64,000 nucleotides of DNA. It comes from an uncultured Lachnospiraceae bacterium (GTDB lineage: Bacteria > Bacillota > Clostridia > Lachnospirales > Lachnospiraceae). Positions within the stretch are counted from its first letter, which is position 1. Every line of letters begins with the position of its first letter. Location of the stretch: contig CADACD010000004.1 of assembly GCA_902786365.1 (NCBI GenBank), positions 41,541 through 105,540 on the forward strand, in the 5' to 3' direction. The notes under the pieces are model-generated. The model searched no databases. It was given only the letters and a program-made list of their open reading frames with translations, and was not told where the DNA came from. The translations under genes were made by a program, and so were the position numbers. Shown one piece after another: positions 26,327 through 36,115 of this stretch.

Positions 26327-28711
26327 ATGAATAAAAAAGTATTACACACACTTGAATTTGATAAAATTATAGACAAACTTTCAGAATTTGCAACCTGTCC
26401 AGGTGGCGAAAGACTTTGCAAAGAACTTGTTCCAATAACTGATATTCCCAAAATACGAACGATGCAGTCTCAGACTACTGATGCACTTACCCGAATACTG
26501 CGTCTTGGAAGTCTGTCATTTTCCGGAACCCGCGATATATTAGAGTCTGTCAAAAGACTAGAGATAGGAAGTTCTCTTGGCATCACTGAATTATTGAATA
26601 TCAGCAGTGTATTAAAGGTGGCATCCCGTGCCAAGTCCTTTTCAAGGCATGAAGAAATTACTGCAAGCGATTCTATTGATTATATGTTTGACGCTCTTGA
26701 ACCGCTTACTCCGTTAAACAACGATATCACAAGATGTATCATTTCAGAAGAAGAAATAAGTGATGATGCCAGTCCTACACTCAAAAATATCAGAAGACAT
26801 ATCAAACTTGCCGGTGACCAGATTCATACACAGTTGAACAACATTGTCAACTCGCAGTCTTCTAAGACATATCTTCAGGATAATGTTATTACTATGAGAA
26901 ATGGCAGATATTGTATTCCTGTCAAGCAAGAATATAAAAATCAGGTTGCCGGCATGGTTCATGACCAGTCACAGACCGGTTCTACTGTATTTATTGAACC
27001 TATGGCGGTTGTAAAACTGAATAATGAACTTCGAGAACTTGCACTGAAAGAGAAAGCAGAGATTGAAGTTATTTTATCTAATCTATCCGCTAGCTGTGCC
27101 GAACATATATCAGAAATTGAAACTGACTATCGGATGCTTGTGGCATTAGATGCAATTTTTGCAAGGGCAATGTACTCCAAATCAATCAAAGGCGTTGAAC
27201 CGGAATTTTCATCCGAAAAGTACATTCATATCAAGCAGGGACGACATCCTCTCATTCCCGCTGACAATGTTGTTCCTATCAACATTTACCTCGGAAAAGA
27301 TTTTGATTTGCTTATTGTAACCGGTCCCAATACCGGTGGTAAAACTGTTTCACTCAAAACTGTCGGTCTTTTAAGCCTGATGGGGCAGTCAGGACTTCAC
27401 ATTCCTGCTGATACCGGTTCTGTTTTGTCTGTGTTTAATGAAATATATGCTGATATTGGCGATGAGCAAAGTATTGAACAGAACTTAAGTACATTCTCAT
27501 CACATATGACACATATTGTGGAAATACTTAATAATGCTGATAGTGATTCTCTTGTACTTTTTGACGAGCTTTGTTCCGGTACAGATCCAATTGAAGGTGC
27601 TGCACTTGCAACATCTATTTTAACTTTCCTTCACAACTTAAAAGTACTGACAATGGCTACAACGCATTACAGTGAATTAAAAGTATTTGCACTTTCTACA
27701 CCATTAGTAGAAAATGCAAGCTGTGAATTCAGTCTTGAAACGCTGAAACCTACTTACCGTATGCTCATTGGTGTTCCCGGAAAGAGCAATGCTTTTGCAA
27801 TTTCTTCCAAACTTGGTCTTCCTGACTATATTATTGAAGATGCAAAGAAACATCTTGATGAAGATAATGTTTCTTTTGAGGATATTATTACAGACCTTGA
27901 GAGTAGTAAGGCTGTCATTGAGAAGGAACGTCTTGAAATCGAACAATATAAAAACGAGATAAAAGAACTAAAAGAAAAACTTGAGAAAAAGCATGAAAAT
28001 ATCGACGATAAACGTGAAAGTATTCTAAGAGCGGCTAATGAAGAGGCTGCTAAAATACTTCGTGAAGCAAAGGATTTTGCTGATCAAACCATCCGTGACA
28101 TTAATAAAGCTGCCAGTTCTGGTGATAATAAAAAACTGGAAAACAGCCGCAAAAATGCCCGTGAAAAGCTCAATGCAACTACCGATAAACTTGCAATAAA
28201 GCCTAAAAATATCCCACACAAAACCTACAGTCCCAAAGATTTTCGAATTGGTGACCGTGTTAAAGTTCTCAGCATGAATGTTGAGGGTACTGTGCATACA
28301 CTGCCAAACACAAAAGGTGACTTAGTTGTACAGATGGGAATTTTAAGGTCAAATGTCAATATTTCTGATTTGATTATATTAGAAGATAGTGCTTCTTCAA
28401 ATCCGCTTTCTTCCGGCAGAACCAAATCCTCAGGTGCTTCAAAGATAAAAATGTCAAAATCTTCTACGATTTCTCCTGAAATAAAGCTTCTCGGAATGAC
28501 AGTCGACGAAGCTTTGATGACACTTGACAAATATCTTGATGATGCATATATTTCACATCTGACAAGCGTGAGAATTGTACACGGAAAAGGTACAGGTGCT
28601 CTTAGAAGCGCTGTACAGAGTCATTTAAAAAAATGTAAATATATTGCTGAATATCATCTTGCAGAATACGGCGAAGGTGATGCCGGTGTAACAATTGCAA
28701 AATTTAAATAA
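26327..28711 (+). CDS. mutS2: MutS2 family ATPase/endonuclease
   Basis: About 794 residues, normal length. MutS core domain (about 1-300), ABC-type ATPase with Walker A TGPNTGGKTVSLKT (near 333) and Walker B LVLFDELCSGTDP (near 410), a lysine/glutamate-rich coiled coil (about 510-620), a KOW-like segment (RIGDRVKVLSMNVEGTV), and a C-terminal Smr domain (VRIVHGKGTGALRSAV). MutS2 suppresses recombination and splits collided ribosomes in Bacillus. ATG 26327 follows GTGAGG; a TTG eight codons earlier lacks an RBS. A response regulator starts 34 bases downstream, probably co-transcribed. Confidence 0.95.
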   Translation: MNKKVLHTLEFDKIIDKLSEFATCPGGERLCKELVPITDIPKIRTMQSQTTDALTRILRLGSLSFSGTRDILESVKRLEIGSSLGITELLNISSVLKVASRAKSFSRHEEITASDSIDYMFDALEPLTPLNNDITRCIISEEEISDDASPTLKNIRRHIKLAGDQIHTQLNNIVNSQSSKTYLQDNVITMRNGRYCIPVKQEYKNQVAGMVHDQSQTGSTVFIEPMAVVKLNNELRELALKEKAEIEVILSNLSASCAEHISEIETDYRMLVALDAIFARAMYSKSIKGVEPEFSSEKYIHIKQGRHPLIPADNVVPINIYLGKDFDLLIVTGPNTGGKTVSLKTVGLLSLMGQSGLHIPADTGSVLSVFNEIYADIGDEQSIEQNLSTFSSHMTHIVEILNNADSDSLVLFDELCSGTDPIEGAALATSILTFLHNLKVLTMATTHYSELKVFALSTPLVENASCEFSLETLKPTYRMLIGVPGKSNAFAISSKLGLPDYIIEDAKKHLDEDNVSFEDIITDLESSKAVIEKERLEIEQYKNEIKELKEKLEKKHENIDDKRESILRAANEEAAKILREAKDFADQTIRDINKAASSGDNKKLENSRKNAREKLNATTDKLAIKPKNIPHKTYSPKDFRIGDRVKVLSMNVEGTVHTLPNTKGDLVVQMGILRSNVNISDLIILEDSASSNPLSSGRTKSSGASKIKMSKSSTISPEIKLLGMTVDEALMTLDKYLDDAYISHLTSVRIVHGKGTGALRSAVQSHLKKCKYIAEYHLAEYGEGDAGVTIAKFK

Positions 28712-28745
28712 CGACATACAATAAAACGAAAAGAGGTTGACAAGT

Positions 28746-29474
28746 ATGGCAATTAAACAGAAAATACTGATTGTTGATGATGACTTAAACATTGCTGAAT
28801 TGATTTCATTATATCTTACAAAAGAATGTTTTGAGACTCTTATTGTTGAAGATGGTGAAGCAGCAATCGAAAAATTTAATTCCTTCTTACCTGATTTAAT
28901 CCTTCTTGATCTGATGCTTCCGGGCATAGACGGATATGAAGTCTGCCGTGAGATAAGAAAACTTTCCACTGTTCCTATTATCATGTTGTCTGCAAAAGGA
29001 GAGATTTTTGATAAAGTTTTAGGGCTTGAGCTTGGAGCAGATGACTATATTATAAAGCCTTTTGACAGCAAAGAGCTTGTTGCAAGAGTAAAGGCTGTTC
29101 TTCGAAGATATAAATCGACAGCTCCGGCAAATGGAGATACATCTGCTACTCCTGCTAATATAGCCCCTCAGTCTGAATATGTAGAATATCCTGATTTGCT
29201 GATTAACCTTACAAATTATTCAGTGACTTACAAGGGTAAAAATATTGATATGCCTCCAAAAGAACTGGAATTACTCTACTTTCTTGCTTCTTCTCCAAAT
29301 CAGGTCTTTACCCGCGAGCAGTTATTAGACAGACTTTGGGGATATGAGTATGTTGGGGATACAAGAACTGTCGATGTTCATATCAAAAGAATCCGTGAAA
29401 AGATAAGTGACAATGATGCCTGGGCATTATCTACTGTCTGGGGAATTGGCTATAAGTTTGAAACTAAGATATAA
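28746..29474 (+). CDS. OmpR/PhoB-family response regulator
   Basis: About 242 residues. The receiver domain has acidic residues VDDDLN, phosphoacceptor Asp55 (LILLDLMLPGIDG), Thr/Ser in MLSAKG and Lys in DDYIIKPFD. A Ser/Thr/Pro/Ala-rich linker of about 20 residues follows, longer than usual. A winged-helix domain with MPPKELELLYFL and TRTVDVHIKRIREKI ends the protein. ATG 28746 is chosen for AGAGG nine bases upstream. It sits between mutS2 and its histidine kinase. Confidence 0.94.
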   Translation: MAIKQKILIVDDDLNIAELISLYLTKECFETLIVEDGEAAIEKFNSFLPDLILLDLMLPGIDGYEVCREIRKLSTVPIIMLSAKGEIFDKVLGLELGADDYIIKPFDSKELVARVKAVLRRYKSTAPANGDTSATPANIAPQSEYVEYPDLLINLTNYSVTYKGKNIDMPPKELELLYFLASSPNQVFTREQLLDRLWGYEYVGDTRTVDVHIKRIREKISDNDAWALSTVWGIGYKFETKI

Positions 29475-29507
29475 TTATCATAACAACAAAACAAAGGTGA
29501 AAAGAAT

Positions 29508-30926
29508 ATGAAACGTACCATATATACAAAATTTATATTAGGATATATCCTTTTTGGACTTCTGTGTATATTGTTTATCAATGTATGGTCAGCAAACCGT
29601 ATTATGGACAATCTTACAGACTCTACAATCAAAATTCTGTATGATGACGGTAATGTCATATTAAATCAGTGTCTGAAAAATGATTTTTCAAAAATAACAA
29701 CTGACGCAAACATACGACAACAAATTTCAATTATCGCAGCACTGTCAGAATGCCGAATCAGAATGATTAACACCAACAATACTATCATATTTGATACTGA
29801 TAACCCTAATTCAAATCAGAGTATTACCAACTTTGATATAACTGCTTTTGGCAATAAATATTATAAGACCGGAAACTTCTTTGGTGAATTCAGTGAAGAT
29901 GTCATATCTGTAGTGGTACCTGTTGTCGGTGAATTCAAAACAGAAGGATATATTCTTCTTCATGTTAATGCAAGAGATTTATATCCTGAATATAATCATC
30001 AACTGCATACTATATATGTGACACTTGCTGTCATTTTATCGTTGTCATTGATTATATTATTAATTTTTAACTTTGTTGTATTTCTTCCAATTAAAAAAAT
30101 CAGTACAGCAGCACATGAATATGCCAATGGAAACTTTACCTATAAAGGACTTTCCAATTTTACCTCCGAAGATGAAATCGGACGCCTTGGTGTATCATTA
30201 AATTATATGGCAGCCAAGCTCAATGATATGGAAGAAGATCAGAAAAAATTTGTCAGCAATGTTTCACATGATTTTCGCTCTCCTCTTACCTCTATCAAGG
30301 GGTATATAGAGGCTATGAAAGATGGAACCATACCATATGAAATGCAGCCAAAATATTTGGATATTGTGCTATTTGAGACAGAAAGACTAACCAAACTGAC
30401 GCAAAATCTTATCAGTCTGAATAAATGGGACAGAAAAACTTCAAAACTTAATTTAGAGGATTTTTACCTCTATTCACTTATCAAGCCAATTATTGCTACA
30501 TTCGGCGGTAAATGTGAAAAGAAACATATTACAATTGATTTGACTTTGGAGTCTAAAGATTATATTGTTATTGCAGATAAATCGAAAATAGAACAAGTGA
30601 TTTATAATCTTTTGGATAATGCCATCAAATTCAGCCAAAACGATTCTGTTATTTCCGTTAATATCACTGATAAAAATGACAAGATTTTTATTTCCATTAA
30701 AGATTCCGGCATAGGTATTCCAAAAGAAAGTCTGAACAAAATCTGGGACAGATTTTACAAAACGGATTTATCCCGTGGAAAAGATAAGACCGGAACCGGT
30801 CTTGGTCTGTCGATTGTTCGTGAAATCATAGCGGCACATGATGAATATATCAACGTCATCAGTACAGAAGGTGTTGGCACAGAGTTTACATTTACACTGA
30901 AAAAATCAAGAATATCACCTTCTTAA
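29508..30926 (+). CDS. Membrane sensor histidine kinase
   Basis: 472 residues. TM1 at about 8-27, an extracellular PAS-like sensor region of about 140 residues, TM2 at about 168-194, HAMP (about 195-243), HisKA with His254 in VSHDFRSPL, and HATPase_c with NLLDNAIKF, DSGIGIPK and TGTGLGLSIV. The layout resembles PhoR/WalK-type kinases. It follows the response regulator by 33 bases, with AAAGGTGAAAAGAAT as RBS. A strong hairpin follows, ending the mutS2-regulator-kinase unit. Confidence 0.93.
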   Translation: MKRTIYTKFILGYILFGLLCILFINVWSANRIMDNLTDSTIKILYDDGNVILNQCLKNDFSKITTDANIRQQISIIAALSECRIRMINTNNTIIFDTDNPNSNQSITNFDITAFGNKYYKTGNFFGEFSEDVISVVVPVVGEFKTEGYILLHVNARDLYPEYNHQLHTIYVTLAVILSLSLIILLIFNFVVFLPIKKISTAAHEYANGNFTYKGLSNFTSEDEIGRLGVSLNYMAAKLNDMEEDQKKFVSNVSHDFRSPLTSIKGYIEAMKDGTIPYEMQPKYLDIVLFETERLTKLTQNLISLNKWDRKTSKLNLEDFYLYSLIKPIIATFGGKCEKKHITIDLTLESKDYIVIADKSKIEQVIYNLLDNAIKFSQNDSVISVNITDKNDKIFISIKDSGIGIPKESLNKIWDRFYKTDLSRGKDKTGTGLGLSIVREIIAAHDEYINVISTEGVGTEFTFTLKKSRISPS

Positions 30927-30944
30927 TTTTGATTTTTATACATC

Positions 30945-31010
30945 ACAAATAATATCCCCTATCATTTCCAATATGAAAATAATAGGGGATATTATTTGTA
31001 TTCTAATTTT
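30945..31010 (+). terminator. Long perfect hairpin after the histidine kinase
   Basis: Two 18-base arms (30945-30962 and 30982-30999; ACAAATAATATCCCCTAT and its exact reverse complement) enclose 19 bases and are followed by ATTCTAATTTT. It lies between converging genes and could act on both strands. Confidence 0.7.
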
Positions 31011-31042
31011 ACATATATATCTGGCTTTCTATATTCAAGCCG

Positions 31043-31543
31043 TTATTCCTCATTCCAATGCAGTCTGTGAAGTTCTCCCTCTGTCTGCATTCCTGCAAAA
31101 TCATTCTGTCTTAATGCCTCATATAAAACGATCGCAACAGAATTTGAAAGATTCAGCGAACGAATATTTTCATTCATAGGTATTCTCATGCATGTGTCCT
31201 GATTCTCCACAAGTATTTCCTCAGGAATCCCTGCACTCTCTTTTCCAAACATGATATAACTGTTCTCTTCATACCTGATATCAGAATAAATCTGTTTCGC
31301 CTTTGTTGTTGCAAAATAAATCTTCGCATTCGGATTTTTGCTAAGAAAATCCTCATATCCATCATACTCTGTTACATCTAAATCTTTCCAATAATCCATA
31401 CCTGCCCGTTTCACTGACTTCTCATCAATTCTAAATCCCATAGGTCCTATCAGATGAAGTTTTGTTCCTGTTGCAACACATGTCCTTCCAATATTACCCG
31501 TATTCTGAGGTATCTCAGGTTCAAATAAAACTATATTTAACAT
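31043..31543 (-). CDS. trmL: tRNA (cytidine/uridine-34-2'-O)-methyltransferase TrmL
   Basis: About 166 residues, SPOUT-class methyltransferase. It methylates the wobble ribose of certain tRNA-Leu species in E. coli. Motifs: NIVLFEPEIPQNTGNIGRTC (motif 1), IMFGKESAGIP (motif 2) and IRSLNLSNSVAIVLYEALRQ (motif 3, SAM knot). ATG 31543 has GGAGGACTACA directly upstream, so the ten extra codons of the longer frame are left out. It is adjacent to an aminotransferase gene on the same strand without obvious link. Confidence 0.93.
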   Translation of the reverse strand: MLNIVLFEPEIPQNTGNIGRTCVATGTKLHLIGPMGFRIDEKSVKRAGMDYWKDLDVTEYDGYEDFLSKNPNAKIYFATTKAKQIYSDIRYEENSYIMFGKESAGIPEEILVENQDTCMRIPMNENIRSLNLSNSVAIVLYEALRQNDFAGMQTEGELHRLHWNEE

Positions 31544-31630
31544 TGTAGTCCTCCGCAAAAAGCAGTATTTCATTCTATCTTTACAACAAAATATCCTCTA
31601 TTCTGTTCATCAAGTTTCTAAACAGGAATC

Positions 31631-32806
31631 TCATTTATTCTGTTCATCAAGTCTTTGAACAAAACTCTTAATTCTTCCGAGTGCCTCTTTCAACTGTTCA
31701 AGCGAATATGCATAAGATATTCTTAAGAATCCTTCGCCACAATCACCAAATGCTGTTCCCGGAACTACAGCTACTTTTTCCTCCGCAAGAAGCCTATTCG
31801 CAAATTCATCTGATGTCATGTTAAATCGCTTGATACTAGGAAATGCATAAAATGCACCAAAGGGTTCAAAACATTCAAGATTCATCTCTTTAAATGCATT
31901 GAGCAGGAATCTTCTTCTCTGATTGTAAGATTCACGCATCTTTGCAACATCCTTATCCCCATTTTTCAGTGCCTCAACAGCAGCATATTGGCTGTTTGTC
32001 GGTGCACACATGATAGCAAACTGATGTATCTTTATCATCTGCCTTAATATCTCTTCCGGTCCGACTGCATATCCAAGTCTCCAGCCAGTCATGGCATACG
32101 CCTTTGAAAAACCGTTGATAACGATTGTTCTCTCCTTCATTCCAGGAATACTTGCAATTGAAACATGGTCATCACCATTATATGTAAGCTCCGAATATAT
32201 CTCATCTGAAATGACAAAGATATCTTTCTCTATACATACCTGTGCAATATCTTCCAAGTCTTTTCTTTCCATAATCGCTCCTGTCGGATTATTAGGAAAC
32301 GGAAGTATCAATATCTTTGTCTTGTCTGTAATCTTCGAAAGAAGCTCTTCCTTTGTAAGGCGAAACTGGTTCTTTTCCTGTAATTCAATAATAACCGGCT
32401 TTCCATATGCCAATGTCACACAAGGAACATATGAAACATAACTTGGCTGTGGCACTAATACCTCATCTCCCGGGTCAACCATCGCTCTTATCGCTATATC
32501 AATAGCTTCGCTTCCTCCTACCGTAACAATAACTTCATTGTTATAATCATACTGAATACCAAGCCTCCTGTCTAAATAATTGCAAATCTCTATCTTCAGT
32601 TCCTTCAATCCCGCATTGGAAGTATAGAATGTTCTTCCTTTCTCAAGTGAGTAAATTCCCTCTTCTCTAATATGCCACGGAGTATCAAAATCCGGCTCTC
32701 CCACTCCAAGTGAAATAGCATCTTTCATCTCACTTACTATATCAAAAAATTTTCTTATACCAGAAGGCTGTATATCTACAACCACGTTTGACAATGGATT
32801 TCTCAA
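31631..32806 (-). CDS. PLP-dependent class I aminotransferase
   Basis: 391 residues, fold-type I. PLP lysine lies in INGFSKAYAMTGWRLGYAVG; PFPNNPTGAIM and ISDEIYSELTY are the other landmarks. It resembles the PatA/aspartate aminotransferase-like group in Firmicutes that acts on aromatic or N-acetyl-LL-diaminopimelate-type substrates; the true substrate is unclear. TTG start overlaps the stop of the Lrp gene upstream (TTGA), so the two are coupled. A 17-base sequence from the end of the gene is repeated just after the stop (31599-31615). Confidence 0.9.
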   Translation of the reverse strand: MRNPLSNVVVDIQPSGIRKFFDIVSEMKDAISLGVGEPDFDTPWHIREEGIYSLEKGRTFYTSNAGLKELKIEICNYLDRRLGIQYDYNNEVIVTVGGSEAIDIAIRAMVDPGDEVLVPQPSYVSYVPCVTLAYGKPVIIELQEKNQFRLTKEELLSKITDKTKILILPFPNNPTGAIMERKDLEDIAQVCIEKDIFVISDEIYSELTYNGDDHVSIASIPGMKERTIVINGFSKAYAMTGWRLGYAVGPEEILRQMIKIHQFAIMCAPTNSQYAAVEALKNGDKDVAKMRESYNQRRRFLLNAFKEMNLECFEPFGAFYAFPSIKRFNMTSDEFANRLLAEEKVAVVPGTAFGDCGEGFLRISYAYSLEQLKEALGRIKSFVQRLDEQNK

Positions 32807-33285
32807 GGTGTCACCAACATCCTTTCATCTTGATTATTTTTAACGAGTACAGTTCCATGATCTTTATATTTCTTTAAGATAAAATGCGTAGCTGTACCTC
32901 TGATTGCTTCTAATGGTGCAAGTCGCTCAGTCACAAACTGCGCAACTTCTTTCATTGATTTTCCCTCTAATATAACAGTAAAATCAAATCCTCCTGACAT
33001 GAGATATACCGCTCGAACTTCACTGTAATTGTACATTCTCTCCGCTATCTTGTCAAAACCGAGACCTCTCTGTGGTGTAACCTGTACTTCAATCAATGCT
33101 GTCACTTTCTCCTCACTTGTGTCATCCCAGTTAATAAGGGTGTGATAACCGCATATAATCTTCTCTTTTTCCATATCGGCTATCTCATTCGCCAGTTCAG
33201 CCTCGCTGATTCCAAGCATTACCGCCAAATCTTTTAAATCTATGCGGGCATTTTTCTCAATTGATTCCAATATCTTCTCTCTCAT
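32803..33285 (-). CDS. Lrp/AsnC-family transcriptional regulator
   Basis: 160 residues: winged helix-turn-helix (about 1-60; LKDLAVMLGISEAELANEI) and an Asn/Lrp ligand-binding RAM domain (about 65-145; EVRAVYLMSGGFDFTVILEG). Such proteins are amino-acid-responsive regulators, usually autoregulated. It ends in overlap with the aminotransferase gene, suggesting it senses the substrate or product of that enzyme. RBS GAAGGAGAATCGGC is strong. Confidence 0.92.
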   Translation of the reverse strand: MREKILESIEKNARIDLKDLAVMLGISEAELANEIADMEKEKIICGYHTLINWDDTSEEKVTALIEVQVTPQRGLGFDKIAERMYNYSEVRAVYLMSGGFDFTVILEGKSMKEVAQFVTERLAPLEAIRGTATHFILKKYKDHGTVLVKNNQDERMLVTP

Positions 33286-33381
33286 GCCGATTCTCCTTCA
33301 TATCTTTTTTATAATGTCTATTAAAGCACAATTTAAGTGATTTTACAATATAAAAGTTATCTGCGGCCCCACAGTTTAATA

Positions 33382-34395
33382 TCACAAAATATGATATAGC
33401 TCATCACCTCTTGGTGCCTCAATATACCTCTTCTCATCATTTTTAATAAGAACTTTATCATTATTGTTTTTTAGCTTTCCTATCACTTGTGATTTCACAT
33501 TATTCTGTCTTAAATAATCACACAGACCTGCTCCGTCATCAGTGACCATAAGAACCGCTCCGTTCGACAACATTTTGTACGGATTTAATCCATACATTTC
33601 ACACATCTCTATCGTTTCCTGTCTGACAGGTATCGCATTCATATCTGCCAAAACACCTTTGCCGGTTTTCTCAGACAATTCCCACAATCCGCCATATATC
33701 CCGCCACGGCTCAAATCATGCATGATTCTCACACCATATTTACACGCTAGATTAGAAGCATATATGCTGCTCATACTTTCTTCTGTTTTTAAGGCCAGTT
33801 CTACATAGCTTTTTGCAAATCTTTCTAACAGTTCATCATATTTCAAACGGACAAGCGCTGCCGTTCCACTAAGAGCAATTTCCCCTGCCATCACTATATC
33901 CATTTCATCATGTGCTATTTTCTTTGCATTCTGAAAATTATCCGGCATATAAGCCCCTATTGCTGTGAAATTCACTATCGGAGACAATACATTATTTGTA
34001 ACTTCCGTATCTCCTCCTGCTATTTCTATCTCTTCAGCCTGACACAGTTCTGCTAAATACCGCATCATTTTTTTTATATCCTGCTCCTGTGTTTTCTTTG
34101 GCAATAACAGATTCACTGTTACTGCATAAGGCTTTCCACATTCTGCTGCCACATTGTTGATTGCATTAAAAAATGCTCTCTTTATATCAAACTCAAGCAA
34201 TCCACTCTCAAACCACGATTTATCACTTGCAAACATAAGGCCCGCACTCGACTGCGAAATAACATCCTTACATGCAGTAACTGATGCATCACTTCCAAGT
34301 GATGCACCAGTCATAATCTTATCTCTATTCTTATGTTTGATTGGTTTAATAACAGATCTGCTCAAAATATTTTCTGAAATCTTTCCTGTTCGCAT
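33382..34395 (-). CDS. AIR synthase-related protein (HypE/PurM fold)
   Basis: 337 residues. The N-terminal and C-terminal AIR-synthase-related halves are recognisable by VNLLLPKK, EIAGGDTEV, IVMAGEIALSGTAALVRL and MHDLSRGGIYGGLWELSE. HypE ends in a Pro-Arg-Ile-Cys motif whose cysteine carries the cyanide precursor; this protein ends in DELYHIL without it, so hydrogenase maturation is unlikely. It binds ATP by family. It overlaps the RBS region of the VanW-type gene upstream, nine bases apart, so both probably share a transcript. Function unknown. Confidence 0.75.
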   Translation of the reverse strand: MRTGKISENILSRSVIKPIKHKNRDKIMTGASLGSDASVTACKDVISQSSAGLMFASDKSWFESGLLEFDIKRAFFNAINNVAAECGKPYAVTVNLLLPKKTQEQDIKKMMRYLAELCQAEEIEIAGGDTEVTNNVLSPIVNFTAIGAYMPDNFQNAKKIAHDEMDIVMAGEIALSGTAALVRLKYDELLERFAKSYVELALKTEESMSSIYASNLACKYGVRIMHDLSRGGIYGGLWELSEKTGKGVLADMNAIPVRQETIEMCEMYGLNPYKMLSNGAVLMVTDDGAGLCDYLRQNNVKSQVIGKLKNNNDKVLIKNDEKRYIEAPRGDELYHIL

Positions 34396-34404
34396 ATCTT
34401 ACCA

Positions 34405-36006
34405 TTACTCTCCTGACGGCTCAGCAGGCTCTTCCGGTTTATCTGTCGGCTGTGCTGCTTCTGTTTCTTTAGCAGGCGTTTCTTCCTGCGGTTTTGTTGT
34501 AGGTTCTGTCGGTTTTTCTTCCAGCTGTGTCTGTGCATGTGTTTCTGCCGGTTTTTCTGTATTACGTGTATCCGGTTCTGTACTTGGCTCTGCTGCTGCC
34601 GGCACATCAGTTGATTCAGATGTCTCTTCCGGCGCTTTTGCTTTACCAACTGTAATATAAGTAGGTGAGGCAGAATATGTGCTGGTATTGACAATCTCTT
34701 CACTCTCAAGTGAACCATCTATATATATTTTCTTCCATAGTCTTGCCTTGTAGCCTGTATGACCGTTCTCTGTGACAACTCTGTAACTTTCTGGTTTTGA
34801 ATCATCCTCTGTGATGACTTCACTCGGTGCAATTGTGCTAAGTGTTTCGCTGACAAATTCAATTGTTCTGTTCGAAGGTCTTGTCTCTTCACCGTATATA
34901 TTAAATGTAATTTTTCCTGCAGTATAGATTCCTTCAACATAAATCGGTGTATCTGTATCATTTCTGAATTTTAAGTCTTTCCATGTACCGGCCAATGCCG
35001 CATCCATAGATAACGGAACATATCCTACACTCATAGAATGATTTGACCTCTGTACAATCTCTAATTCAGCTCTTAATACTGCATTATAAAGTGTCGTTGA
35101 AACCTGACATATTCCTCCACCGAGACTATCTTCAACCTTACCATTAACATATGTTCCTCCCGGATGCCATCCGTTTTCTTCTGTCCATGGTTCAAGGAAG
35201 GAATTCACTGAAAATGTTTCTCCCTGGCAAAGTGTTATTCCATTTAACAATCTGATACCATTCTCAATGTTTTTGTTTCTATCATAATTACCACTTGATG
35301 TTGAAAATGTTGTTGAATATGAGCCAAGTAAATCTTTAACTCTCTCGCAGTCCTTAGCTGTTGCAGTCGGTTCATCATCAATAATGGTGAGTATAATATC
35401 CGCCTTTTCTCCATTCCATTCGTTGAGAAGAAAATTGTGTATTTCTTTAATGCTTGTCTCCATATCAATCATGCGTCCGCTAGATTCTTTTGAAACTGAA
35501 AATCCCGAACCCGTTTTTGTAAGAGAAGCATTAACATGTGGCACGTTATATTTACCGCACTTATCATTAATTCCCTCTGCCATTACATCATCATTGACAT
35601 CCATCACAAACTCATATTTGATTCCCTGCTTCTGAATATCTTTTGACTCTTTGTATCTGGCAATGACATTTCCATTTCTGCAATGTTCTAGTGCTTTATC
35701 AATCACTTCTGTATTCTTCCAATAATATCCCAGTTCGCCTGCTGTGATATCAACCTTGTTTCCATCAACATCAAGCTCCAGCATTGATGATGTAAAATTC
35801 GAAACATAATCATCTGCTGCCTCAACTGCTTCCTCTTTTGTCATTCCTCCGATACTGATGTCTCCTATGGTTATACCATCTAATATCCTTTCATCTGCTT
35901 GTGCAACAACTCCAAATGACATCGCATAAAGAAAGCATACTCCTGCAAGCAATATCTTAATCAAAGATAGCTTTCCGGCTGATGCATTGTTACAAATAGC
36001 CTTCAT
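34405..36006 (-). CDS. VanW-family cell-wall protein with peptidoglycan-binding-like domain
   Basis: 533 residues: signal peptide or membrane anchor (about 14-36), a YoaR-like/PG_binding_4 domain (about 45-240; IGDISIGGMTKEEAVEAADD), and a VanW domain (about 240-370) with RNKNIENGIRLLNG, QGETFSVNSFL, GGGICQVSTTLYNAVLRAEL and HSMSVGYVPLSMDA. A G5-like segment follows, then a Thr/Pro/Glu-rich tail of about 85 residues. VanW proteins are secreted wall-associated factors of uncertain chemistry. RBS AGGAGGTGC is excellent. Next gene is the AIR-synthase-like protein. Confidence 0.88.
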   Translation of the reverse strand: MKAICNNASAGKLSLIKILLAGVCFLYAMSFGVVAQADERILDGITIGDISIGGMTKEEAVEAADDYVSNFTSSMLELDVDGNKVDITAGELGYYWKNTEVIDKALEHCRNGNVIARYKESKDIQKQGIKYEFVMDVNDDVMAEGINDKCGKYNVPHVNASLTKTGSGFSVSKESSGRMIDMETSIKEIHNFLLNEWNGEKADIILTIIDDEPTATAKDCERVKDLLGSYSTTFSTSSGNYDRNKNIENGIRLLNGITLCQGETFSVNSFLEPWTEENGWHPGGTYVNGKVEDSLGGGICQVSTTLYNAVLRAELEIVQRSNHSMSVGYVPLSMDAALAGTWKDLKFRNDTDTPIYVEGIYTAGKITFNIYGEETRPSNRTIEFVSETLSTIAPSEVITEDDSKPESYRVVTENGHTGYKARLWKKIYIDGSLESEEIVNTSTYSASPTYITVGKAKAPEETSESTDVPAAAEPSTEPDTRNTEKPAETHAQTQLEEKPTEPTTKPQEETPAKETEAAQPTDKPEEPAEPSGE

Positions 36007-36115
36007 TGTTATGCACCTCCTGATATAATAATAAAATTTATGTACATATTTAAAATAAATACCATATATTGACTAACTCAAAAATCTGCAATATATAAAA
36101 ACTCTTTATACACTA

